A stretch of 64,000 nt of DNA, taken from assembly GCA_963576725.1 (NCBI GenBank), contig OY755247.1, forward strand, positions 15,068,526 to 15,132,525. The letters are read 5' to 3'. Positions 28,490 to 44,846 of this stretch are shown piece by piece. The first letter of the stretch is position 1, and every line of letters starts with the position of its first letter. Both the position numbers and the translations under genes were made by a program. Under the pieces are notes generated by a model, which saw only the letters and a program-made list of their open reading frames with translations, did not search any database and was not told the DNA's origin. This stretch comes from Azorinus chamasolen (Eukaryota; Mollusca; Bivalvia; Cardiida; Solecurtidae).

Positions 28490-28800
28490 TAGGGCCCTAC
28501 AAGTCAAGTGGATGCCCTATAGTAATCGCCATGTCTGTCCGTAGATCAATTTTCAAGAATAGCTCTTTTATTTCTCCACCAAACCTTATGTTGTGACCGC
28601 ACTTTACTTAGAGAGGATTCTAAAGAGTCGTTACAACATGGACTTTGGTGGAGCAAAGGTCCAGATAAGATGCATGAATTTAAACCTTTTCAAGAATAGT
28701 TCCTTTATTTCTCCAGTAAATCCTATACTGTGGTCACAGTATATGGTTTAGTGGAGAAATGACAATTTTAGTATTTGGGTATGTATCGCATTTGCTTACA
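28490..28800. mobile_element. Family F hairpin element
   Basis: TTTATTTCTCCACCAAACC...TTGTGACCGCACTTTA and an inverse arm with GATTCTAAAGAG; followed by TTTAGTATTTGGGTATG. The left side carries a stub of family A (28,461-28,480). Confidence 0.6.
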
Positions 28801-28873
28801 TGTTGTATCCAGACTGTATGTAACGCAGCTTCCCGATCTTAAATGTTAAGCCAATGAAGATTCAGCAGTTACC

Positions 28874-29123
28874 ATAACTCTTTTGGCGCCAAATTTGGAA
28901 GTGTCGTCTGCAATAATAATTTGATATTAAATATAATTCTAAACTAAACAATAAAGATATATTAGTAAAGCATTTGTTTTTAAAAACCTGTATGATTGGG
29001 CTAGAATAATACAGAAAATAGTGAAGTCCCAGGTCAGGTGCCTCCCTGAAAAGGCGGCATGTGACCTGGGACTGCACTGTTTTCAATGGTGCCAACAGGC
29101 GACATTGGCGCCGAAAGAGTTGA
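28874..29123. mobile_element. TTAA MITE, family G (uninterrupted copy)
   Basis: Ends TAACTCTTTTGGCGCCAAAT and GACATTGGCGCCGAAAGAGT with ATAA/TTGA borders. A hairpin around GTCCCAGGTC...GACCTGGGAC. It gives the empty site for the copy at 62,143. Confidence 0.8.
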
Positions 29124-29287
29124 CCCTTTTTCATCCCTTTGTAAACAGAACAGACCCAAATCTGACAGCTCCAAATAATTTCATAACCAAACAGAGTAGA
29201 CCCTGATCATATGGCTCCTACAGGAGCGGCCAGATCGGAGTCTACTCTGTTTGCAAATGCATGAAAGAGTTTATATAAAGGAATTTA
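29120..29287. mobile_element. TTAA MITE remnant, family A/B
   Basis: TTGACCCTTTTTCATCCC start, hairpin ATATGGCTCCTACAGGAGCG, no clean right end. Followed by a TA microsatellite. Confidence 0.55.
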
Positions 29288-29340
29288 GGAAAAGTTTAAA
29301 GTTAAGAAAAGGTTTGTTTCGAATTATGTTTGCTAGAGGT

Positions 29341-29341
29341 T

Positions 29342-29384
<43 letters not shown>
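29341..29384. repeat. (TA)n microsatellite
   Basis: About 22 uninterrupted TA units. Confidence 0.95.
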
Positions 29385-29387
<3 letters not shown>

Positions 29388-29821
29388 AGCTTTATACCAT
29401 TTAATGCTGTTTTTGAAGTGGAATACAGAGGAATAGATCAGATTTGAAAATAATTAAAACTTATTTTTAAGAAGAATAGCTCTTTTATTTCTCGTCCTAA
29501 CTTCATGTCTTGACCCATTTTAGACTTGTCTGGAATAAACGATTCACAACACAGTGTTTGGTTGAGATATGAGAATTTTAGTGATTGAAAACACACCTTG
29601 TCTATTGCTCTGTGGAGTAGTCTGTTATTGCTTAACTCTTTCCTTCATATAAACACACTTTCACGCATTTGCAAACAGAGTAGACCCACATCAGATGGCT
29701 CCTAGAGGAACCGTCTGATCAGAGTCTGCTCTGTATGCTTGTGCAGTACTGTAGATATGGAGCTCCTACAGGAATCTGCTTAGCCTTGTAACTCTGTATG
29801 CAATGCCACACATTCAGTGGG

Positions 29822-30266
29822 TTAACCCTTTCCCTGTTGAAAGTTCATATTAACCCATTCCCACTTAGGCTATTTTTAGATCTAACCTCTTTGATTAAAT
29901 CTACCAAAAAGGAGCATTAATTAGAGAAAAGGAATTTTTCAGAATTGTGTAGTTTTGAAACCATTGTGATAAATAGAGCATTTGCTCCTGTGGAGCAAAT
30001 GCTCTATTTATCACAATGGTTTCATAACATGACTTTTACATAAGCGTCAAAACACGTCAATATGCAGGAATGGGTTAAAGATAATGACATAATGGAGATT
30101 TAGTAGCTGAATTTTTGTAATGGTGTATGTATACAGGGTGTTTTGATGTAGAATTATTATGATTTTATAAGCATACATGTACATCAGGCTCTTATCAGCG
30201 AGCTCCTACATGAGCCATCTGATCGGGGTACACTTTGTTTGCAAACGTGTATGAGGGAAAGGGTCA
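29822..30266. mobile_element. Family B' MITE interrupted by a family C MITE
   Basis: Starts TTAACCCTTTCCCTGTTGAA and ends GAGGGAAAGGGTCAA. A complete C element (29,850-30,077, TTAACCCATTCCCACTTAGG to GAATGGGTTAA) is inserted at the TTAA in TTCATATTAA. Confidence 0.85.
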
Positions 30267-30437
30267 AGCAGCATTCTCCACATTTATTTAACATTCCAGT
30301 CTTGTTGCTGTCCTAAAACAGAGCTTTGGTAAAGAGGATTGAAAGAAATAAATCTGTGTTTAGTGAGTGTGTGTTGCATTTTTAGAAAGAGAAGCATATG
30401 AGCAGCTATTGCAACCATGTTGATATTGATCAATATC

Positions 30438-30688
30438 TTAGCCCTTTCCCTATTCTATATTTATTTCAAATTTCAATACCTATTGAATATTCATGGACAA
30501 AATAGTCATAATGAAATATGGAAGGTGGAATATTGTAGCCATTTTAGAAACTAAAGAAACTGATCAGAGCAAATTCCATTAACAAACAGAGCAAACCCTG
30601 ATCAGATGGCTCCTATAGGAGCCGTCTGATCGGGGTCTACTGTGTTTGCAAATGCGTGAAAACCCATTTATATGAGGGAAAGGGTTAA
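30438..30688. mobile_element. TTAA MITE, family B (inverted)
   Basis: TTAGCCCTTTCCCTATTC to GAGGGAAAGGGTTAA. Core GCTCCTATAGGAGC at 30,609-30,622. Confidence 0.85.
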
Positions 30689-30925
30689 CCCTTTACTGTA
30701 TGAACATTCTTATAAGAAATTACAACTGTGTGAATATTATATAGCTGAATGTAAGGGCATAATGAACAAACTTGGACCATAGACGAAACTATAGTATCTG
30801 ATCTATACTATTTCATGAGCAAACAGAGCAGACCAAGATCAGATTGCTCCTACTGGAGCCGTCTGATCTAGGTCTGCTCTGTTTGCAAATGCTTGGAAAG
30901 GCATTTCTATCAGTTAAAGGGTTGA
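30685..30925. mobile_element. TTAA MITE, family A, sharing a TTAA with the preceding B
   Basis: TTAACCCTTTACTGTATGAA to GTTAAAGGGTTGA. Hairpin GATTGCTCCTACTGGAGCCG. The single TTAA at 30,685-30,688 serves both elements. Confidence 0.8.
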
Positions 30926-31004
30926 AATGGTTGTAATGGTTACTAATAAAACGGAATTATGCTGCCATTCTATATGAGATGCCTGATTGAGAGTTATGGG
31001 CAAA

Positions 31005-31340
31005 ACAGTAGAACCTGCTTTAAGCGGCCATTCATTTATTGAACATATGAGTCTTAAAAAGCAGGTGGTTGCTTAATGCAGGGCAAAAGTAATGCAGAAA
31101 GCTCCTAAGGGAGCGTTCTGCATTACTTTTGACCTGCATTAATCTACCACCTGCTCTGGCCGTTCAAGATGGGTGAATTAAAATATTCTCAAGCACAGGT
31201 CCCATTTTTTCTCTCCAACAAACCCTATGATGGGACTACCCTTTAGAATCGCCTCGAATAAATGGTTCTAAAGAGTGGTCACAACATAGGGTTGGATGAG
31301 AAATGACAAGTTTGGTATTTGAATATTCATCTTTATCTAT
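31005..31340. mobile_element. Family E MITE followed by a family F hairpin
   Basis: E from ACAGTAGAACCTGCTTTAAG with hairpin GCAGAAAGCTCCTAAGGGAG. F from about 31,190 with CTCTCCAACAAACCCTATGA and the inverse AACATAGGGTTGG. Confidence 0.65.
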
Positions 31341-31712
31341 TGCTCTGACTAGGTCAACATTGTTTACAAGGTCAGACTGCTCCTTTTCTAAGAATGTAAC
31401 TCATACATTTCATATGTACTTGTCCAACATAATTTATTTTCATGGTCTTGTGTTATTGATCACAATATAAGAAAAATAAAACAATTGTCTAGTAATACCA
31501 GAAAGATGTTTTCTTTTGTGATGACCCTGTCAGATGTTGATTGTGTTAAGATATAACTTGGATCTTGCTAAATATAAAGCAGTATACTAGAGGCCCTAAT
31601 AAGATGTGTAAATTCAAACATGTTCAAGAATAGCTCCTTTATTTCTCCCACCAAATACTATCATGTTGCGACCACTCTTTAGAATTGTCTATCCCAAGAC
31701 AATATTAGTATT

Positions 31713-31988
31713 TAACCCTTTACTCCATGAATACGCCTTTGCAAACAGAGTAGACCCTGATCAGACGGCTCCTGTAGGAAGTCTGATCAGGGACTGCAAT
31801 GTTTGCTTGCAATATGATATAAATCTAATTCTACAGTTTTTGTCAAAGTCAAAAATCGGCTGAATATTATAATGGCATTAAGGGACATTTTGACCCTGGT
31901 AGAAACTAACATCAGATCTGTTTTATTTCATAAACAGAGCAAACCCTGATCAGGTGGCTCCTGCAGGTTTACTCTGTTTGCAAAGGCA
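31713..31988. mobile_element. Family A MITE, rearranged
   Basis: TTAACCCTTTACTCCATGAA left end, then two successive hairpin remnants (31,743-31,805 and 31,930-31,985), as if two A copies were joined. Confidence 0.55.
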
Positions 31989-32203
31989 TTAACCCATTAC
32001 CTCATAGGCTATTTTTAGATCCAACTACTTTGAATAAATCTACCGAAAAGGAGCATTAACTAGAGAAAAGGAAAATTTTAGAATTTTGTAGTTTAAAACT
32101 ATTTTGATAGAGCATTGCTCCAATAGGAGCAAATGCTCTTATTTATCACAATGGTTTCAACAGGTGAACTTTGCAGAGGCGTCAATATGAGGGAATGGGT
32201 TAA
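31989..32203. mobile_element. TTAA MITE, family C
   Basis: TTAACCCATTACCTCATAGG to GAGGGAATGGGTTAA. Confidence 0.8.
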
Positions 32204-32259
32204 ATACAAAATAGGCCAAGATTTTGATTGGATGAAACTGATATTTAACAGGTTAAAGG

Positions 32260-32516
32260 TTAAACCTTCACTCCATATATACACCTGTCTATGCCTTTGC
32301 AAACAGAGTAGACCCAGATCAGACGGCTCTTGTAAGAGCCATCTGATCAGGGTCTGCTCTGTTTGCTTATACATGTATATACATGTATATGATTTTCAAT
32401 AGATTTTACAGTTTCTGCCATGACCAAGAATTCCTGTGTCCATTTAATATTGTTACTTTTAATTCATGATGTCATTATTTCTTAAATGGATATTCATAAA
32501 GTAAAGGGAATAACCC
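32260..32516. mobile_element. TTAA MITE, family A
   Basis: TTAAACCTTCACTCCATAT to AAAGTAAAGGGAATAA. Hairpin GACGGCTCTTGTAAGAGCCA. Confidence 0.7.
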
Positions 32517-32635
32517 TTTCCCTGTTCAATATTCACGTCAGAAATAAAGTTAAGACATCATGAAAATTTATTAGCTGAAGTTTACAAGGGAAGTCTTTGT
32601 TTGACAGAAGTTGTAGTCAGATATGTATCGTGTCC

Positions 32636-32851
32636 TAACCCTTTCCCTGTTCTATGTTTGTTGCAAATTTCAATACCTAATGAATATTGATGGACAAAAT
32701 AGTTAGAATGAAACTGAAGAAACTGGTCTATAAAATTCCATTAGCAAACAGAGCAGACCCTGATCAGACGGCTCCTATGGGAGCCGTCTGATCTGGGTCT
32801 ACTTCTGTTTGCAGATGCATGAAAATACGTTTATATGAGGGAAAGGGTTAA
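32636..32851. mobile_element. TTAA MITE, family B
   Basis: CTAACCCTTTCCCTGTTCTA to GAGGGAAAGGGTTAA; hairpin GACGGCTCCTATGGGAGCCG. A B' stub lies just upstream (32,512-32,630) and an A stub downstream (32,858-32,990). Confidence 0.75.
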
Positions 32852-33283
32852 GCTGTGAACCCTCTTCCAAATGAATATTCATGTAAGAAATAGTGACAGA
32901 ATTTTTATAATGGCACTATAATCCAATCTATACTATTTCATAAGCAAACAGAGCAGATCCTCATCGGACGACTCCTACACAGGGAGGAAGGAAATCTTAA
33001 TGAGAGGAAGAAACAACAATGTCGATTAAAAAAAGAAGTTAATTTCATGGATTGATAATATAATTATGTATGCATGTATACCTTGATCATTGGTACAGCT
33101 CTAGGAGAGATTGTAATTTGTTTCAACTGAATTTTTGCATACAACTTTTGAACCTCAGAATATAAGATTGGGCGAAGATTGCTTTGTGTTTCATATGAAT
33201 TGTAATTTTTACAATTGAAGTTTGATGATATGAATTGTATGTAATGAGGGAAGGAGTTTATTGTTAAATGTTTGCTTTATTAA

Positions 33284-37510
<4,227 letters not shown>

Positions 37511-37672
37511 TTCGACTTATATAAACTGTTTAAAAATTTGCTATATTCTGTACCAGAGAATGTGGAAAGCAAGCACTGAGGAGTTTAAGCCATTTAAGAA
37601 AATCTCTATTTTAACAGCAACAAACAACAGTTGCTGTTGTCATTTGAATTTAAACAAGTTTTGACCAGGAAA

Positions 37673-37678
37673 AATAAA
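37673..37678 (+). other. Candidate polyadenylation signal, ARF copy 2
   Basis: AATAAA, 163 bp after the stop codon. Candidates for copies 1 and 3 are at 28,324 and 56,697, much farther from their stops. Confidence 0.5.
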
Positions 37679-38008
37679 TTCTATAGATTCTATAAATTCT
37701 ATTCTAAGTGCTTAGAATGAAAAGAAAAACTGTTAAAAGTTGCACATTTTTGTAAGAAAGATGTGACCAAAATTCCAATCAATGGGTATATGCCATGTTG
37801 GAGCATGTCTGTAGGCACATTTGTGATCAAATAATACTATAGATGAAGTGTTGGTGTAAAGTCTGATGAATGCAGCATCTGATCCGTTTGTTTGCTCCAC
37901 TTTGTGTCGAATACTTCTGTTTGTGTAGTATTTTCGTTTTTGTAGATAGGAATAAGTTTAATGAGATGGATATCAATGTGTGTGAGAAAATGCCTGAAAA
38001 TCCTGCTT

Positions 38009-38425
38009 TTAACCCATTCCCTATATTAACCCATTCCTCCATAGGCTAATTTTAGATCCAACCTCTTTGAACAAATCTACAAAAAAGGAGCATTAAGTAG
38101 AGAAAAGGAAAATTTTAGAATTTTGTAGTTTTGAACCATTGTGATAAATGCTCTATTGATCACAACAGTTTCAAATAGTGACTAGTACAAAAGCATAGAA
38201 AGGCGTATTTTTGGAGGAAAGGGTTAATGCCTCTTTAAAAGTCACTTTTTGAAACCATCGTGATAAAATAGAGTATTTGCTCCATAGAATCAAATGCTGT
38301 ATTTATCACAATGGTTTCAAAATAACACAGTTCTAAGCATTTTCCTTTTTCTAGTAAATTCCCTTTTTCGGTAGGCTTATTCAAAGAGGTTGGGTCTAAA
38401 TATTGCCAAGAAGGGAATGGGTTAA
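38009..38425. mobile_element. Family C MITE with another family C nested inside
   Basis: Outer TTAACCCATTCCCTATATTAA ends GGGAATGGGTTAA at 38,425. The inner copy is 38,026-38,227 (TTAACCCATTCCTCC to GGAGGAAAGGGTTAA), flanked by TTAA on both sides. Confidence 0.85.
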
Positions 38426-38559
38426 CAGAGCTCTTGGGCTACAGATAAGATGCGCAATGATCTGTGAAAATCTCTTATTTCTCAGCCAAACTTTGGCGGA
38501 AAAATAGCAAATACAGTGAAAACTTGATTGAACAAACACTAAATTATGTATCTTTGTTG

Positions 38560-39025
38560 ATCTTGAACACAGGTGTCAGCTTACTGCAGGGTGAAAGTCT
38601 TGCAGAAGGCTCCTAGGAGCTTTCTGCATGACTTTCACCCTGCAGTTAGCAGCCACCTGCCAACTAAAATTTCGTAGTATTGAGTTTTTACTGTATATTT
38701 TTATGGGGTTTTCTAAATACATTTGAAATTCAATATTTCAAACATCAAGGGACCATAAAATTACTTTGAGATAACAGAGGTTCGAGTCATCCAATATATA
38801 GTCTGATCAATTTCTCGTTCACAGCTTAATGCAGGACTAAAGTATTGCTGAAAGGAGCTTTCAGCATTACTTTAAACCTGCATGAAGCCGTCACGTGTTT
38901 CTAGATATGCAAAGTGATACATTTTAGATTAATCCTGTTTTGTAAATTTTGGAAGGACCGATCTTTTACTTCAAGTTATCCAGAAGTTGAGTTATCCAAG
39001 TTTGAGATATCGAAGTTCAACTATA
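38560..39025. mobile_element. Two family E-type hairpin MITEs
   Basis: 38,580-38,665 with arms GCAGGGTGAAAGTC / GACTTTCACCCTGC around GGCTCCTAGGAGCT. 38,755-39,025 has hairpin AGGACTAAAGTA / TACTTTAAACCTG and outer arms AGTTGAGTTATCCAAGTTTG. A related copy of the second lies inverted at 57,570-57,850. Confidence 0.65.
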
Positions 39026-39276
39026 TGCATTCTATCTATGGCTCTGTAATACTATTCTTATGGAGCTTTGGAGTGTCGTTGTGTTGGAAGGCATTATTAG
39101 AGAGTGAGTGCACATGGTCATGAATTATTGAGAGGATGATTTGAATACGGAGCAAATCGTGTGGGATTTGTTTGGTTTGTGTATTATCTGTTGTAAGATT
39201 TAGTTCTAATATGGGTTTATCAAAGAAAATACTGCCAAATTTGGTCTGATTTTCTTCTGTATCTGACATGTTTTCA

Positions 39277-39502
39277 TTAACCTTTTACTCCATAAATGCG
39301 CCTTTGCAAACAGAATAGACCCAGATCAGATGGCTCCTGTAGGAGCTGTCTGATCTGGGGCTGCCCTGTTTGCTTTTGGAATATATTTGATTCTACAGTT
39401 TCTATCATGGCAAAAATGTCATGTGTTCATTTCATGATACACAACTCATTAAATTAATTTTCATTATTTCTTAAAGAGAAATGTTCATAGAGTGAAGGGT
39501 TA
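39277..39502. mobile_element. TTAA MITE, family A
   Basis: TTAACCTTTTACTCCATAAA to GAGTGAAGGGTTAT. Hairpin GATGGCTCCTGTAGGAGCTG. Confidence 0.75.
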
Positions 39503-40099
39503 TAGAGTTTCTTGATTAAGCTGTGTACGACAGTTTGCTAATGTGTATTATTTTATTATGATGTAGATGATGATTCTTTATGAAAGTTTGTTCATTGTCC
39601 TGATTGTTTTCAGAAGTAAAGTAAACTGTAATATTTTTCGTTGATTGATAAGCATTTAAATCCCTTTTAATGCTCTGATTTGATCAAAAGAACGTCTTGA
39701 AAATTTGGAATAGAAGTTTTGAATTTGACTTGAGTGGTTTTTAATCCATTGTTATTTGAAACTTATAACAACAAAGAAACCTTCACTGATAAGAGATTAT
39801 TCTAAATTTGTTCCTCAAAATTTATGCCAAAGTCATCAGTTAGACTATGAAGTAAAGAAAATGTGCAGTTTCACCATGTCCAGTCTCGAGCAGAACAGAT
39901 CTAGATGTGATGCAAGCATTGTGTTTTTATAAAGTTTTGAAAGCATTCCATAGGATCTGCTCATGTGTGGTACTTTGTCTTTTCCAATGATGGATATTAC
40001 TTCAACCGTCTTGTTTTGAACAAAATGCTGCAAGCATCTGCATATATATACAGTGTTTATTTCATTCAGGGCATAACATAAGTCATCACAAGGGGAATG

Positions 40100-40495
40100 G
40101 GCATAGCAGAGAAATTAAAACGTTTAAAAAATAGCTCCTTTATTTCTCCACTAAACCGTATGTTGTGACGATTCTGAAGAGTGGTCATAACATAGGGTTT
40201 CACCGCTTGGTGGAGAAATGACGATTTTGATATTTGAGTATATTAATATTTTAGTATACAGTAAAACCTCCCTATAACGGCCACTAAATTACATCAAATA
40301 TCTTGTGTTAAAGGCAGGTGGCTGCTTAAAGCAAGATGAAAGTAAAACAGAACGCTCCTATAGGAGCGTTCTGTTTTACTTTCACCTTGCTTTAAGCAGC
40401 CACCTGCCCTAAATACAAACTAATTAACACAATTTAGTGACCGTTATAGAGAGGTTTTACTGTAGACCATTATCAATTGCTCTGGTATACACAGT
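40100..40495. mobile_element. Family F element interrupted by a TA-flanked family E MITE
   Basis: F arms TTCTCCACTAAACC and GGTTTCACC...GGAGAAATGACGAT, then TATTTGAGTATATTA; F sequence (CATTATCAATTGCTCTGG) resumes after E. The E element is annotated separately. Confidence 0.7.
40259..40462. mobile_element. TA-flanked MITE, family E, intact (204 bp)
   Basis: CAGTAAAACCTCCCTATAAC to GAGAGGTTTTACTG, flanked by TA on both sides. A near-perfect hairpin with centre GCTCCTATAGGAGC at 40,354-40,367. Ends and TA target suggest a pogo/Tc1-mariner relative. Confidence 0.9.
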
Positions 40496-40686
40496 AGTAA
40501 CAGATCAGCTGTCTTGGAAACAATGTGCCAGATTGAGGTCTGCACAGTTTGGCACTTGTCACGGGCTTCTTATACTGTATGCTGTTTCTGAGATGGTGGC
40601 TGATCTCGGTCCAAACTCAGGAGTGCTGATCTATCCAATTTTCTACTCTTCTATATCAAGCCGTTTCATGTTGTAGAATCACCTTG

Positions 40687-40734
40687 ATTGGTTCTACTGT
40701 TTTGTTTAAATACTCCTTAAACAGTAGAACCAAT
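40687..40734. repeat. Short perfect inverted repeat made of family E-type ends
   Basis: ATTGGTTCTACTGTTT and AAACAGTAGAACCAAT separated by a short AT-rich spacer. The arms contain the CAGTAGAACC terminus of family E facing outward. Confidence 0.8.
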
Positions 40735-40938
40735 CTATAATTATGGACTACATATTGAATAATGGGCGAATTCATGATAACATGTGCAAAAAGTTTGGAT
40801 TTAGATGAGATGCAGAGAAACTTGGTGTCTGATCTGGATCCATGATGACTGATTACATTTTCTGTAGAAAAATGGGAGAAATTTGATTTTGAGAAATGAT
40901 GTATACTTAATATGCAAAAGGTTATTATTGGATTTTCC

Positions 40939-41162
40939 TTAACCCATTCCTTCATAGGCTATTTTAGACTCAACCTCTTTGAATGAATCTAGCGAAAAGG
41001 AACATTTACTTAAGAAAAGGAAAAAATTAGAATTGTGTAGTTTTGAAACCATTGTGATAAATAGAGCATCTGCTCCTATAGAGCAAATGCTCTATCACAA
41101 TGGTTTCATAAAGTGACTTTTTCAGAGGCATCAAAAGGTGTTAATATGAGGAAATGGGTTAA
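40939..41162. mobile_element. TTAA MITE, family C
   Basis: TTAACCCATTCCTTCATAGG to GAGGAAATGGGTTAA. Confidence 0.8.
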
Positions 41163-41218
41163 TGGTGCAGCCTATTTGTATGCATGAAAAACAAGGTATT
41201 CTTTTTTCTACAACTTGT

Positions 41219-41680
41219 TCTACCCGTTATTTAATGAATATTTAAACAAAAACTCATGACATCTTGAATATTAATTAAGATGATTTCTGATACTGGCATA
41301 TAAATATTGGAATGTTTAGTCATAGCAGAAAGTGTAGAATCTAATCTATAGTATTTTATAAGCAACCAGAACAAACCCTAATCAGACGGCTCCTACAATG
41401 TTTGATCTGGATCTACCCTGTTTGCATAGTTGTTGGTGTTGAAAGGCATCTCTGTCAGATAATTGGTTGCTACAGTATGCAAATCTCAGAGCTACAGATA
41501 AATGTGCATACCCTCATACTGAAATATTTATTTTTCCACCAAACCCTATACTGTCACCACTCTTTAGAGACGATTCTAAAGAGTGGTGACAGTATAAGGT
41601 TTGGTGGAGAAATAAAGGAGCTATTCTTGAAAATGTTTTAGATTTTCACATCTTATCTGGACCTGAAATCTGACCGACGC
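41219..41680. mobile_element. Decayed family A MITE followed by family F hairpin
   Basis: A-like 41,219-41,466 (GAATATTAATTAAGATG interior, GACGGCTCCTACA half-hairpin). F 41,500-41,660 with arms CCACCAAACCCTATACTGTC and GACAGTATAAGGTTTGGTGG. Confidence 0.65.
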
Positions 41681-41751
41681 CCAGTTGATTTTCTAGTCTG
41701 ATTCTATTTGTTCGATATGTCGTCACGGATACCCGCTAGCATTCTAAATGT

Positions 41752-41971
41752 TAACCCTTTCCCTGTTGAATATTCATGGAAGAAATAATAGAATTGTCAA
41801 TATCTATCAGCAATTTTGTTGTACACATGAAGTTTTGTTTAATTGTAGAAATTGTTTTAGTCAGATCTACCATAATGTGCAGATCCTGAGCAGATGGCTC
41901 CGATAGGAACTGTCTGAACTGGGTCTACTGTGTTTGTAAAGATATGTAAAAATGTTTAAGGAAAGGGTTAA
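41752..41971. mobile_element. TTAA MITE, family B'
   Basis: TTAACCCTTTCCCTGTTGAA to AAGGAAAGGGTTAA. Confidence 0.75.
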
Positions 41972-42274
41972 GTCATTTACTCGATTATTTCCTGTAAACT
42001 CATCCATTTTGAATCTGAAACCCATCCATTTTCCATACTGAGACAGCACTGCATACAAAATATATATTGGTACAAATCATTGATACACTTTGTTCAGCAA
42101 ATGGTGCAGGCAAGGATCAGATGACTGCTTCAGAAGCCATCTAATCTTGGTCTACACTGTTTTTCCTATCCGATTTCCAGGATCACCGCAGTGAATAGAT
42201 TTTGTTCAACTGCTCAAGTCGCTTCAGCATTGAAACTACATATAGCACAGAATGTAATTGTCAGGTGCAAACGC

Positions 42275-42326
42275 TTCATTTTTTTGTGTCACCTGCTTAC
42301 GCTTCATTTTTTTGTGTCACCTGCTT
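42275..42326. repeat. Short direct duplication (about 28 bp, two units)
   Basis: ACGCTTCATTTTTTTGTGTC followed by ACCTGCTT occurs twice in tandem. Confidence 0.85.
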
Positions 42327-42699
42327 TGGCAGATTGACATTTAGGAATTACTGTTGTCTGTCTAGCATTTTTTTGTCATTTCTGTCGGCAGGTGACACAC
42401 ATGTTCCTTCAAACACTCTTGTTCATGTAGATTTTTCTTTAGATCTTTTCATAAGCATAGGTGCAGCCTGAAATAGTGGGATTCTCAGAAGATACTAAGT
42501 CATTTATCATATCATCTTGATACCAACTTGTGATACAAAACTGTAGATAAGAGGAGTATTTAACTCATTACCTAATAGGCTATATTTAGATCCAACCTCT
42601 TAGAATAAATGTACCAAAAAGGAGCATTTACTAGAGAAAAGGAAAATTTTAGAATTTTGCAGTTCTGAAACCATGGGATTCTGATGAGTACCCAACAAG

Positions 42700-42776
42700 A
42701 GAGTACAATAAAAACCCTCTATAATGGCATAATGGCCACTAAATTGTGGCTGTTATAGAGAGGTTTTACTGTATTG
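42700..42776. mobile_element. Minimal family E MITE (TIRs with almost no interior)
   Basis: ACAATAAAAACCCTCTATAA and TTATAGAGAGGTTTTACTGT lie close together around GGCCACTAAATTGTGGC. Confidence 0.7.
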
Positions 42777-42836
42777 GTATTTAGATCAGTACACCTCTTG
42801 TCTACCTCTCTGTGGGGACATTCACCCATGGACTGT

Positions 42837-43503
42837 TTAACCCTTTCATTTAAACACCTTATCACACATTTGCAAACAGAGTAGACCCAGATCAGACGGC
42901 TCCTATAGGATCCATCTGATCAGGGTCTGCTCTGTTTGCTTATGGTATAATGTAGATCTGATTCTACTGTTTCTGCCACAGCCAAAATATCTTGTATACA
43001 TATGCCATCATAAAATTTCAGGTAATAAATATTCAGGATGTCATTATCCTTGCTTAAGTATTAAACAGGGAAAGGGTAACACTTTATTTCATGAATATTC
43101 ATGTAGGACATAAAGTATATCATGAATATTTATTATTATGGCACATGAAATTTTGGCCGTGGCAGCAACTGTAGAATCATATTTATATTATTTGATAAGC
43201 AAACAGAGCAGACCATGATCAGACGATTCCTACTCTGCAAAGGCATAGAAAGACGTATTTATGGAGTAAAGTGTTGACCCTTTCCTTCATATAATTTTGC
43301 AAACGGTAGACCCAGATCAGACGGCCCCTAAAAGAGCCATCCGAAAGGGTCTGCTCTGTTTGTTTATGAAATTTTAAAAGATATGACTACAGTTTTCTAC
43401 TAATACGAAAAATTAATTCCTGTGTACATATGCCAATATAAAAAGGCTGATAAATATTCATGATGTCATTATTTACATAATTATGCGACAGGGAAAGGGT
43501 TAA
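42837..43503. mobile_element. Three TTAA MITEs in tandem (B, A, B)
   Basis: B 42,837-43,080, A 43,077-43,275, B 43,272-43,503. Neighbours share mutated TTAA borders (GTAA, TTGA). The last ends CAGGGAAAGGGTTAA. Confidence 0.75.
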
Positions 43504-43535
43504 GCATTGAAAGTAGAGAATTGAATAAAACTGTT

Positions 43536-43755
43536 TTATCCCTTTACTCCATAAATACGCTTTTCTACGCCTTTGCAAACAGGGTAGACCCTGATCAGAC
43601 GGCTCCTGTAGGAGCCATGTGATCGGGATCTGCTTTGTTTGATTTATGATCATGGCCAAAACATCATGTGCTGATGACCCTATCATAATAATAAATCTTA
43701 ATTAATTTTCATGACATCATTATATCTTACATGAATGTTCATGGAGTAAAGAGTT
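43536..43755. mobile_element. TTAA MITE, family A
   Basis: TTATCCCTTTACTCCATAAA to GGAGTAAAGAGTT. Hairpin GACGGCTCCTGTAGGAGCCA. Confidence 0.75.
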
Positions 43756-43759
43756 CTTG

Positions 43760-44612
43760 AACCTATCTGTATTTATTGTCATGCGGATGTGTATATAGGC
43801 ATCTCTCAGAATAAAATATGTTCTGACTCGACTATGACTTTGTCTCTGTTTTATACTATCCTAATTCTCAGAATTTTGTAGAAAATATGTTGTTATATTC
43901 AGTGGTCAGCTGTACACAAGCTGGTTTTATATGCCATCCAGGAAAAGAAATGCTAATTATAAAGAATGCATGCACTTGAATAAAACTACCCTCTGCTTTG
44001 ATTCATGTATTTATTTATTTTTGTTCAATCTGTCTTTGCCATATTTCATATACATGCAGAGCTACAGATACAGGCATGTACTGGAATACTAAAATCATCA
44101 TTTCTACACCTAACCCTATACTGTGGTCAAATGCAATATTTATTGATGATAATGATAAAACTACAGCTGTCTATGATATGATACAGATTTGTTATTACAT
44201 GTAGTTTATGTCTAGCATCTGTCGGTAGACCCATACTTACTACTTATGGATTTCTTCCAGCACAGGTTTTAGTCTTCTTCGCCTTGACCCAGTTCAAGGT
44301 ATTCACTATGTACCTCACCTGCTTGCTTTCAAGCATAACACACTTGTTTACCAAAAAAAAAAATGATGAAAATTTGACTCGCTGAAATTACAAATTTGGG
44401 TGAGTCAACTTGAAAATTACAGAAAAGGGACTTAATTCTATGACGACTACGTAACTGTCATCTGCAAAAAAAAAAAGTCGTCTGCTACATATTCTAAAAC
44501 TAGATTTTCTTCCAGTTAGTTTTGATCATAATGAGATATGTATTGCCATACCAGCCACACTGCATAGGTTATCTATGGTGAATTTGTGACATCCTTGGAT
44601 CCAGATGAGACA
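43760..44612. other. Intergenic DNA between ARF copies 2 and 3 without recognised feature
   Basis: Mostly unique-looking AT-rich sequence. I see no exon with ARF similarity and no obvious element ends; two short A-runs (44,349 and 44,466) are the only simple repeats. Confidence 0.5.
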
Positions 44613-44846
44613 TTTAACCCCTTCCCTCTTCAATATTCATGTAAGAAATAATATGAATATTTATTAGCTAAATTATTATAATGTATAATTTTCAAGGGAA
44701 TTTCTTGCTTTGACAAAAGCTGCAGAATCAGATCAATATTATATCAAATGCAAATATAGCAGACGGTTCCTATAGGAGCCGTCTTTATTTGGGTCTACAT
44801 TGTTTGCAAATTGGTGAAAATGCATTTAGATGAGGGAAAAGGTTAA
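44613..44846. mobile_element. TTAA MITE, family B'
   Basis: TTAACCCCTTCCCTCTTC to GAGGGAAAAGGTTAA. Hairpin GACGGTTCCTATAGGAGCCG. Confidence 0.75.
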
